A stretch of DNA of 64,000 nt, taken from the NCBI RefSeq assembly GCF_000319365.1, contig NC_021007.1, positions 248,001 through 312,000 on the forward strand, read 5' to 3'. The notes under the pieces are model-generated. The model saw only the letters and a program-made list of their open reading frames with translations. It was not told the DNA's origin and did no database searches. Position 1 is the first letter of the stretch. Each line of letters begins with the position of its first letter. A program made the translations under genes and the position numbers. Below are positions 55,952 to 64,000 of the stretch, in pieces. Source of the stretch: Candidatus Mycoplasma haematominutum 'Birmingham 1'. Lineage in GTDB: Bacteria; Bacillota_I; Bacilli_A; Mycoplasmatales; Mycoplasmoidaceae.

Positions 55952-55959
55952 CCCCCCCC
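55952..55959 (-). repeat. G8 run upstream of the 403-residue gene
   Basis: Eight G on the minus strand, 69 bp before the TTG start. None of the three frames through it joins the gene. Confidence 0.9.
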
Positions 55960-56033
55960 TGCAGTTCAAGGTAATTAATAAATATCTAACTACCTGAAGA
56001 GCTTTATAAAAGTACCAAAACAAGTCAGACTAA

Positions 56034-56062
56034 TAAAAAATATCCTCCTTTCGGAGGATATT
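56034..56062 (-). terminator. Intrinsic terminator
   Basis: On the minus strand AATATCCTCC-GAAA-GGAGGATATT (10-bp perfect stem) is followed by TTTTATT. This is the clearest terminator of the window and ends the 179-residue gene. Confidence 0.88.
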
Positions 56063-56107
56063 AACTTCCCTAAATTAGGTAATAATTATCAGTAAAGTCC
56101 CTAAAAA

Positions 56108-56647
56108 TTAACGAGAGGGAGCAGATGTATTTTTTGAAGCTTCTTGTTCAATGGATTGAAGAGAGGATTGAAGTTGAGTATGTAAGTTTGCATTCTTTGG
56201 TTCTTTATTTACTGATGATGGAGCATAAGCGCGTACCTTACCATTTTGGTTTTCCACCTGAACTACCTCTAATTTTTTGCTCTGACCTCCCTCCCCTCCA
56301 CTGGAAACCACAATCTCGAAATGACCTTTTTCAATCTTTAAGGTAGTATTACCCTGCAAACCACTTGAACTTCTACCACTAGTACCACTCTGTCCACTCC
56401 TACTACTTCCATAGAATCAAGTATTTCACTGGGAATTTAAATAGAACGCTCAAGCAGTACCATCTTGTTCCTGCAAACACTTAAATACAGTAGCCTGATT
56501 ATTATTTCAGTTAGTCATAACACAGTTAGATAATTGGAAAGTACGTTCTGCAAAATTTTCAGGTATTGCTTGCGATAACGGCGCCACTGAAGCTAAAGTT
56601 AACCCCCCAAAGATAGGAGCAGCCTTAGCCAAAGGGAAAAAAGACAT
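56108..56647 (-). CDS. Hypothetical secreted protein
   Basis: 179 residues, ATG 56645-56647. Signal peptide MSFFPLAKAAPIFGGLTLAS. A middle with two Cys and TGA-encoded Trp (NCVMTN, FKCLQEQ), then a Ser/Gly-rich linker and a basic/acidic tail (VNKEPKNANLHTQL). Not recognised. It lies downstream of the 16S gene on the same strand, with a 138-bp gap, and ends in a strong terminator. Confidence 0.68.
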
Positions 56648-56784
56648 AATTATTAAGCTATTTTATCTTAACAAATAACACAAATTTCTAAAATTTTGTA
56701 TTCTATTCTAAGTTCTCTATGTAATTCAGATAGTTTTTAACAATTGCAGGGTAAAACTAGACAAGACAACCTCTTCCAAATATA

Positions 56785-58288
56785 TATAAAGTTTTCCACC
56801 CGCACGTTCTCGTACGGGTACCTTGTTACGACTTAACTCCAGTCAAAATTACCAATCTAGACGTAATTTAATACGGTTTCAACTAGTACTTTCTCCCATA
56901 GTTTGACGGGCGGTGTGTACAAGACCTGGGAACGCATTCACCCTGATATAGCTGACACAGGATTACTAGTGATTCCAACTTCAAATAGGCGAATTGCAGC
57001 CTTTTATCCGGACTGAGATAGGTTTTCGGTGATTAGCTCCCTATTTCTAGATTGCGACACATTATGCCTACCATTGTAGCACGTTTGCAGCCCGAGGCAT
57101 AAGGGGCATGATGACTTGACTTGGCCCCAGCCTTCCTATATCTTACGATTCAGTCACTTTAGAACTATTTAACTAAAGAGAAGGGTTGCGCTCGTTACGG
57201 GACTTAACCAAACATCTCAAGACACGAGCTGACGACAGCCATGCACCACCTGTCATTCTGATAACCTCCACTATATTTCTATAGCTTCGCAAAAGATTAC
57301 AAGCCTCGGTAAGGTTTTTCGTGTATTATCGAATTAAGCAACATGCTCCACCACTTGTTCAGGTCCCCGTCAATTTCTTTGAGTTTCATATTTGCATATA
57401 TACTACCCAGGCGGGGTATTTAACGCGTTAGCTACAGCACTCAGTCCTAGACCAAATACCTAATACCCATCGTTTACGGCGTGGACTACTGGGGTATCTA
57501 ATCCCATTTGCTCCCCACGCTTTCAAGCCTCAGCGTCAATTATGTCCTAGATACTCGCCTTAGCCTCTGGTGTTCCTCAATATATCTACGCATTCCACCG
57601 CTACACATTGAATTCCAGTATCTCCTAACTAATTCTAGACAAACGATATCTATCACAAACAACTCGTTGAGCAAGTGCCTTTAACAATAGATCAATTTGT
57701 CCGCCTACGCTTCCTTTACGCCCAATAAATCCGGATAATGCTCGTGACCTATGTTTTACCGCAGCTGCTGGCACATAGTTAGCTGTCACTTATTCATTTA
57801 GTACAATCAAGGCTTAATCATTTCCTATCAAGCTTTTTTTCCTAAATAAAAGAACTTTACAATCAGAAGACCTTCATCGTTCACATGGTATTGCTCCATC
57901 AGACTTTCGTCCATTGTGAAAAATTCCTCACTGCTGCTTCCCGTAGGAATATGGGCCGTATTTCAATCCCATTGCGGCTGGTCGACCTCTCAGTCCAGCT
58001 ACCCATCATCGGCTTGGTAGGCAATTACCCCACCAACAACCTAATAGGACATACTCCTCTCTGCTCGCGAAGCTCTAGTTTCCCAGAACGCTCCCTTTAA
58101 TTTGGGTCTCAAACCTATGGAGTATTAATAACTCTTTCGAGTTGCTATTCTCCTCGTGCAGGTAAGTTAAATATGTGTTACTCGCCCGTTCGCCACTAAG
58201 AGAGTAAACCCTCTTCGTTCGACTTGCATGTGTTATGCATACCACCAGCATTAATCCTGAGCCAGAATCAAACTCTCAGCAAATTGTC
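56785..58288 (-). rRNA. rrs: 16S ribosomal RNA
   Basis: Read on the minus strand it begins near GAGAGTTTGATTCTGGCTCAG and contains universal stretches (for example the complement of GACGGGCGGTGTGTAC and of the GTCGTAACAAGGTA region). Length about 1.5 kb. Helix 45 is kept (CCCGTACGAGAACGTGCGGG), but after GGTGGA the sequence continues AAACTTTATATA instead of TCACCTCCTTT, so no anti-Shine-Dalgarno is encoded. The 3' end is therefore an estimate. No 23S or 5S follows within the window. Confidence 0.97.
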
Positions 58289-58299
58289 CGGTTTTACCT

Positions 58300-58328
58300 T
58301 ATTTAAGCTATTGTAAAAAAACTATCAA
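58300..58328 (-). promoter_or_regulatory. Putative 16S rRNA promoter
   Basis: TTGATA (58323-58328) and TAAATA (58300-58305) are separated by exactly 17 bp and lie 12 bp upstream of the estimated 16S start; close to the sigma-A consensus. Sits in the gap after the 349-residue gene. Confidence 0.65.
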
Positions 58329-58363
58329 TCCAAACCTGAAATCATCAGATTCTGTACTAAATT

Positions 58364-59413
58364 TTATCCCTCTGAGAGTGTAACTGAGTTGGTAGAATCG
58401 CCCTTCAATTCCCTCATTTTATGCTGAAATTGTGCTATAAAACTGTGAAAGCTAGATTCTCATTTTTTTAAAGTTTCATATTTATCGTAAGTTACTTTTA
58501 ACTCTTGATTCTGACTATTTAATTCTTCTGTCTTGGTAGCTGCACTCTCACTAGTTTTCTGAATAGTTCTGTTAATTAGCTGTATATGAGTTTCAACTAA
58601 TTGAATCTTTGACTGTAATTTCAATCATTCAGGATAACGTTTTAACTCTTCTCAGATCAATTTCATAGCTTCTTGCTGTACCTGTAAATTAGCTTGAGAT
58701 ACTGACTGTTGTAGAGATTGAAATACCTTCTGAGCTGCAGCTAATGTTTGCTTAGCTTTTTCTCCCTCAGTTGATGCTCCTCCGTTTTGTACTGCAGTCT
58801 GCTCTGACGCCCCCCCCTCTGAAGAATTAGCTGAACTTAAAACACTGCTTAACAGGGTAGATGAAGTACGATTGCAATCTTGTTGACCATCTTCCTGTCC
58901 TTGTTGTTTGAATACGCAAATAACCGTATTCAATTGAGTTTCTCACTGCTTTAATCTCTCTACTAATTGATTTAGAGTGCCTTGAGAGACTTTAATCTGC
59001 TGAAATTGAGCATCCAAACCTAACTTTTCCTCAATAGTTGCTGAGAGAGTTTGAGATTCCTGCTGAAGGTTTTTTAACTTTTCTTCCATATGTTTATAGA
59101 GTTTCTGTAGTGCTTCTTCACTTGTAGCCAACTGAGCCATTAACTCTAGTGACTTCTTATGTTTATTCTCTTTTGCACTAGCTGTAAAGGTTTTAGATTT
59201 TTGAAAATCAGAAATCAATTTCGTTAACGCTGCTGTTGTTTCTGCTGCATGACTCTCAAGTCTCTGAAAATTTAAGTCTCTATCTCTCGACTCTTCCCCT
59301 GAAAATATAGTGCTTTCTCCCATAGAAGTTAATGAAGGTATAAAATAGGCTGATAATCCTCCTGAGGAGGCTAAAGTGCCTCCTCCTAACAGCAATCTGG
59401 AAAGATAAAACAT
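58364..59413 (-). CDS. Surface-family III coiled-coil protein, copy 2
   Basis: 349 residues, ATG 59411-59413. N-terminus MFYLSRLLLGGGTLASSGG is signal-like and matches the copy upstream. A long coiled coil follows (KLYKHMEEKLKNLQQESQTL), a linker SSEGGASEQ encoded by an in-frame 8-G run (58810-58817), and a second coiled coil ending with SSFHSFIAQFQHKM. Three TGA-Trp codons. Likely surface protein; not recognised. Confidence 0.68.
58810..58817 (-). repeat. G8 run in family III copy 2
   Basis: Eight G on the coding strand between the two coiled coils; in frame. Confidence 0.95.
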
Positions 59414-59417
59414 TTAG

Positions 59418-60356
59418 CTAGAAAGCTGCCATATTCTTTAGGTGATTTTTAAAGTCCTCACTGTATCTGTGGAAGCTAGACTCCATTAATTTAAGTCGAT
59501 TGTATTCATCGTGACTTTTTTTAAGTGACTCACTATTTTTATTTAGCTCTGCTGTAGTTTTAGTGGCATCTTTATTAGTAGTTTGAACAGTTCTGTTTAG
59601 GAGTTGCAGATACTGCTCTAGCCAGGTAATTTTTACATTAGAGCTTAAATAGTCTAAGTAATTTGCTCAATCTTTGCCAAATATCTGCAACTGTTGGCTC
59701 TTAAAACTAGAACTGACAGTTGAAATATTTTCCTTTATTTTCTTAAACTGTTCTTTAACTTCTTCTAATGTTTTTTGGGCTTTTTGGCCCTCTGTTTCTG
59801 TCGTCTGGCCAGTGCCCCCCCCCCCCGTGCTTGCTGAGTTCTCTGGTTTATGGTTCTCAAACTCTTGAATTACCTTAGAAATGTTATTCTCTCAAGAAGA
59901 TAAGAGCTGCAGGAGTGAGCTTAAGTTAGATAACACTGTCTTTAGTTGAGACAAATTTGACTGAAGTTTTAACTTATTCTCAACTTCGCTTGTTAATTCT
60001 TTCGATTTTTCTCCCATTGTCTTTAGTTTTTCCTGAATAACTTCATAAAGTTTCTTCAGATTTTCTTCATTTCCCTGAATTGCAGTCATTAGCGAAAGTG
60101 ACTTCTCGAATTCTCCGTTTTTAGATTTCTGGGCTTCCCCCTTGGATTGATCAAATTTAGAAATTCAATCATCGAGTTTTGTCTTCAACTCTTCCGTTAA
60201 GGTTTGCAATCTTTCCAAATTTACTTCATTAGATAAATCTGCATCAAAAATAGAGTTAGGGCCTGTAGAAGTTAAGAGGGGAGCGAGAAAGGCAGATAAT
60301 CCTAAAGAAGAAGATGCGGCACCTCCTCCTATCAAAAATTTAGAGAGAGAAAACAT
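59418..60356 (-). CDS. Surface-family III coiled-coil protein, copy 1
   Basis: 312 residues, ATG 60354-60356. Signal-like MFSLSKFLIGGGAASSSLG, coiled coil (KLYEVIQEKLKTMGEKSKEL), linker STGGGGTGQ in a 12-G run (59815-59826), second coiled coil ending MESSFHRYSEDFKNH. The layout and several motifs align with copy 2, 4 bp downstream. The frame is open with 12 G and would also be open with 9. Confidence 0.68.
59815..59826 (-). repeat. G12 run in family III copy 1
   Basis: Twelve G on the coding strand; the longest homopolymer in the window. In frame. Confidence 0.95.
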
Positions 60357-60572
60357 CTAGTGACTTAAAATTGCTTCATTAAATCTATTAACCTTGCACC
60401 TATATTTAAGAATTGTTCATAACAGGTGTCATAATTCTATCACTACTATCAAACAATTAAAAATTGGTATTTAAATTAAAGTTTTCTACTATCCCTTTTT
60501 AGGGATGGAAATGTTTTGGTATAAAATATTTTACCTCTAACCATCTTTACTAAATAGTAGGAAACTTTCAAT

Positions 60573-60593
60573 AGAGGGGGAAGTTCCCCCTCT
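60573..60593 (-). terminator. Hairpin after the 482-residue gene
   Basis: AGAGGGGGA and TCCCCCTCT form a 9-bp stem with a 3-base loop, 13 bp after the TAG of the gene at 60606. The rest of 60357-60572 holds no gene; it should contain the promoter of family III copy 1. Confidence 0.6.
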
Positions 60594-60605
60594 TATATTT
60601 AAAAG

Positions 60606-62054
60606 CTAAGTTCTTCTAGGTTTTCAGTTATTTACCTGACCTCACTCTCTAGCTAATTCATCCATGGTTTGTCCGATTCACTTAATCCTTTCTCAACGCG
60701 CACCGAAATGTCTCATATCCGTTAAGTTGAACTTATTGTATACATTCTTTCAATATCTTTGAGAATTTAAATTATCTCCAGAGTATCAGTCCGCAATTCA
60801 CCTTGCGAAATTATCTCTATATCTCCTGTCTCTTGAATTAGCTCCCCTATCTAGGTCATAAATATCTAGTAGGTTTCAAGCTCCAACTCTAGCTAAAGTT
60901 TGGTAGGTAATTTTATCGGGAGAGGCTTCTCCTGATAGCTTATATGTGTAAGCATATCAGGTCATCAAATTTAAAAGGAAGTTATCTCCTCACTTCAATT
61001 TAGGATCTAATCGTTTTTCAGCTTTATCTACAGAGAATCTATGTTTTCCCGCAAGTATTGATTTAACTTTACTGTTAGTTTTAACTTGGGTTTCAACCAA
61101 TGGTTTGTGATGTAGTCACATTCTGTAGGTTCTATCTTTATGTCATCTAGTTAAGATAGTTACCTCTGGATGATCTGCAGTTGCTTTAAAGTGATTGTTT
61201 TTGAAGAGAGCATATTCATTTCTAACTGGAACTTCACTAAGAGCTGAATCGCTCCAATCTCCCAATCATAGTCTTAATAACTTTTCTGGAGAGGTGACTA
61301 AATAGAGATGCGCATCAGGAGAAGCTCTCATTATCTTATTCAAGGTATTTTGAGCGATATACTCTTCTCTTTCATAACCTTTGGAATCAAGTATTCTCTT
61401 AAAGTTGTGAGATGAATCGGATAGTCCCTTTCAATTCATACTATGTTGGTCGAACTCAGTGGGTAGTGTGTCTCCATCTATCTTAATTCACCCCTTATCT
61501 AGAGAAGTTTGAACTAATCCTTCCGGTAACTTCAATTCTCTGGGAAATTCTACAGCAACATATGGGTAGTCATAATTCCAGAAAGGTAATTTTTCCCCTC
61601 CTGGTTTAAAGTAAGAAAATATCCCTTCAGAAGTATTGGACTTCCCTTCACTAAAGAACTTTTCTCATGCATCTAAAATAGACATATTTTGAGTTCCCCT
61701 AGGTCCTCCCTTCTGCTTTACTCTATTTCCCTGAAAGTCCTCCTCTTTAAGTGATAATGCTCCGTAAATCTTTCGAAATTCTTCTATGGGAACCGCTTTT
61801 TTCATATGTTCATAGAAGGCGTGATTTATAGATAATCCAGCTCAATTTGCTTCCGCAGCGTTAATTTTTTCAAAATCTATAGTATCTATTGTGGAGTGAG
61901 CCTCCCTTGTTCCTAGGTGAGGACTATATGAGTGCCCCCCCCTGCTGAAAGTATCTACTACGCCTAGGGAATAAATTAGGGGAGTCACAGTAGCTGAGCT
62001 AACTCCGGTAAAGATGAATGCATATTTTAAGAGTGCTGGGTACGTGAAAAGCAT
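60606..62054 (-). CDS. Hypothetical surface-type protein, Trp-rich
   Basis: 482 residues, ATG 62052-62054. N-terminal hydrophobic segment ALLKYAFIFTGVSSATVTPLIYS, then DTFSRGGHSYS encoded through an 8-G run (61935-61942), in frame. The body is rich in aromatic residues with about 15 TGA-Trp codons (RWHKDRTYRMWLHH). No coiled coil, unlike its neighbours. Its N-terminus resembles that of the frameshifted gene upstream (62112-62998). Not recognised. Confidence 0.68.
61935..61942 (-). repeat. G8 run in the 482-residue gene
   Basis: Eight G on the coding strand at codons 38-40, shortly after the signal segment; in frame. Confidence 0.95.
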
Positions 62055-62111
62055 TACTAATTAAAGTTGAGACACACCAATTGGGATTTTATGATTTGCG
62101 GATCAACTCAT

Positions 62112-62998
62112 CTAACTATTTTTAGGAGGAACTCAACTACCAATGATGACTATTTTGTCCTCTAACTCAGCTGAACTACTGGGGGGGGGCACCTCCTGTT
62201 TAATTTGAGGTCTGTACATCTGTCTACTTCAATCACAATTTTTAAATAAATCAGCAGCTAAGGTAAAAGAAAGATGATAATTTACATCTTCATAACCTCT
62301 CGTAAAAATAACCTTGACCTTTTCGGCTGAATTGACTGAAAAAGCTTCAAAGCGGTGCGAAGTTTGAACCACTCCTCTTAATTTACTCAACTCTCTTCCA
62401 AATTCTCACTTGGGACTAAAAAAGTAAGCTAACGCCTCCCTAATAGCTATAGAGTTTATCTTCTGCTGAGTTTCATTTTCACTAGTGTTATCTATTGTGA
62501 TTAATTGAGCTTTTTGCGCCGCATTAATATCAGCTGCTTCGAGATTAGACTTTACATCAGCTTCGCGAAGTGTAAATGAAACGCCCGGAAATTTTTCTTT
62601 TAGAAAGAGATAGAACGAATGTTTTGAGGGAAAGGTAAATGATAGGCTATCTAATCTTTCAAAAAATTCTTCCCCTAAATCGAAAAAATCCGTGGGAAAG
62701 TAGCGACTTGTCCAGTTACTCTCAGAGAAAGATATCTGTCTGTTTGGATGTAACATCTCCAGCGGAGAAAGCTTATTTTTCTCTAATATTTGAAGATCAG
62801 TGGAACTTCTAGAATAATTGCCTCTTATGGAGGGAAAGCTCCCGAATGTATATTCGTTAATTTCATTTTTTTTAGTTAAGGATTGCCCCCCCCTGAGGTA
62901 CTAGTATCTACAGTATGATAAATCAAAGGTGTAAGTCCTCCAGAAAAATATACTCCTAAGACTGAAATATATTTCACTATCCCTCCTAAACTAGTCAA
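62112..62998 (-). pseudogene. Surface-type gene frameshifted at a G8 run (phase-off)
   Basis: TTG 62996-62998 begins a signal-anchored N-terminus (KYISVLGVYFSGGLTPLIY) like the gene downstream. At the G run 62886-62893 the frame goes to GGGNP-stop. With nine G the frame would continue through QSLTKKNEINEYTFGSFPS to TAG 62112-62114, about 295 residues. The distal frame holds SFTFPSKHSFYLFLKEK and EVPPPSSSAEL, the latter with nine C on the coding strand (62181-62189). Confidence 0.75.
62886..62893 (-). repeat. G8 run causing frameshift
   Basis: Eight G on the coding strand; nine would restore the long frame. Confidence 0.93.
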
Positions 62999-63001
62999 TT
63001 T

Positions 63002-64000
63002 TTAGGTATTAGGCTTACAACTTTCACTGGAGTGATTAGACGTCAGATTGCATAGAAAATTTTCAATAGCTCCGCTGTAGCTTCCAATAATCATTTCATT
63101 AGTTTTTAGGTTTTCTCACTTTCTGTTAGTTTCAACAGTTTTCGCATAAGATGTATTAAGGCTCTTCAGTTGAGTATTGTTGTCTTCTATTTTTTTAGCT
63201 AGCTGTTCATTCTGTAACTTTTCAATAATGCTTTTTTGTTCCTTTATTTTGCGTTGTAATCCCTCTTGGTAATTGCGTCTCGGGGACTCTTCCATAAGTC
63301 CTGCATAATTATTGAACTTAATAGCTGAGAGAGCTTTTCGTAACTTTTCTTGTTTTTAGATAATTACCTTCCGAGATTCTTGCAATTGTTGAAGTGCAGC
63401 TGCTGAAGCTTGACCATTCTGTGTTTGCCCTAAAGCCTGAGAAACGGGAGGGCTTTCATTCCTCTTTTTTTCCCAATCCTTAGAGCTGGTTTCGCAATTC
63501 TCCTTATTGTCTATAGCACATACAAATTTTTCCAACTCTTCTCCTCACTTGTAGATGGTTCTCGCTAATGTCAATAGAGAGGTGTTAGCAAAAGATAATT
63601 GGTGAATTTTGGCATCATGAGTTAGACGTTTGGAATCTCAATCTCCTAATTTTTTAAAAGCCTCCTCCAGTTGCTTTAAAACCTTCTTCAACTCATGATA
63701 AGCTTCTTCCAACTTCTTTTCCTCCTGAGATACTTTTTAAAGAGCATCATTTAATTCTGTATATTTCTCCCCCTTCTTTGTAGTTGTGTTTTTCAGCGCT
63801 TTTTTAAATTTTTCGGAAATTGCAGTTCACTCTTTTGAGAGATTATTTTCTGCTTCAAGTAATTTAAATAATTGCCGCTCATTTTCCCTTATATCGCTTT
63901 CTCCAAATAAGAGAGAATGACTTTTTCCGCTAGTTACTGAAAGATGAGGGGCGAAATACGCCCCTAATCCTGTAATACCTAAACTAGTGAAAGCTGCACT
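63002..64000 (-). pseudogene. Family III-like gene with two in-frame TAA stops (5' end outside window)
   Basis: The visible part begins SAAFTSLGITGLGAYFAPHLS, like the family III signal region. One reading frame runs 333 codons to TAA 63002-63004 and is a coiled-coil protein (EEAYHELKKVLKQLEEAFKK). It is interrupted by TAA at 63737-63739 and at 63356-63358. Both are followed by AAA. There is no frameshift, so the damage is point nonsense. Late part has paired Cys (FLCNLTSNHSSESC). Its start codon is beyond base 64000. Confidence 0.7.

Noticed and set aside
57885-58100. Open frame of 71 codons on the plus strand
   Set aside because: It lies entirely antisense within the 16S rRNA gene.

Overview
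The window looks like a piece of a haemotropic mycoplasma (Mollicutes) chromosome. It is AT-rich, and long reading frames join up only when TGA is read as tryptophan; conserved Trp codons in valS, atpA, gatB and der are TGA. Gene types fit a reduced wall-less parasite, and a 16S rRNA gene stands alone with no 23S or 5S beside it. All coordinates below use translation table 4. The 5' end of the first gene and of the last pseudogene lie outside the window.

Layout. 1-1.6 kb: RNase J (partial). 1.7-3.4 kb: two unknown surface-type genes with sequence repeats. 3.4-13 kb, minus strand: PTS enzyme I, the GatCAB amidotransferase, HU, the GTPase Der, a choline-kinase-like protein, a displaced ATP synthase epsilon subunit and TatD. 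12.9-17.9 kb, plus strand: RbgA, S20 and four unrecognised genes. 17.9-25 kb, minus: an inactive-looking cysteine desulfurase relative, pyrH, frr, cdsA, unknown coiled-coil and AT-hook proteins, atpD. 25.2-26 kb, plus: tRNA-His and one unknown gene, which split atpD from the rest of the ATP synthase cluster. 26-41 kb, minus: one tightly packed run from three paralogous surface genes through UPF0154, valS, a membrane protein, comEC, holA and three membrane proteins to atpB-F-H-A-G. 41.4-44.4 kb: tRNA-Trp (minus), then argS, RNase HIII and L13 (plus). 44.4-64 kb: accessory region, rich in paralogous surface or secreted proteins, containing the 16S gene.

The most striking content is a set of surface-protein families whose genes carry runs of eight or more guanines. 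Ten tandem paralogues at 47.6-54.6 kb share a signal peptide, a basic RR motif, a helical middle and a conserved C-terminus. Nine carry the G run directly after the signal peptide. Eight of these runs are exactly 8 G and in frame. The ninth is 10 G and frameshifted, so the gene reads as switched off. A gene at 62.1-63.0 kb is likewise out of frame at an 8-G run. This is the pattern expected of slipped-strand phase variation in an antigen repertoire.

A second unusual signal concerns translation. The 3' end of the 16S gene keeps helix 45 but lacks the anti-Shine-Dalgarno CCTCC. Several core genes (gatA, rbgA, atpD, rnhC) have no ATG, GTG or TTG able to supply their conserved N-terminus, so ATT, ATA, CTG or TTA starts seem likely. 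In some places start codons of neighbouring genes are only a few bases apart.
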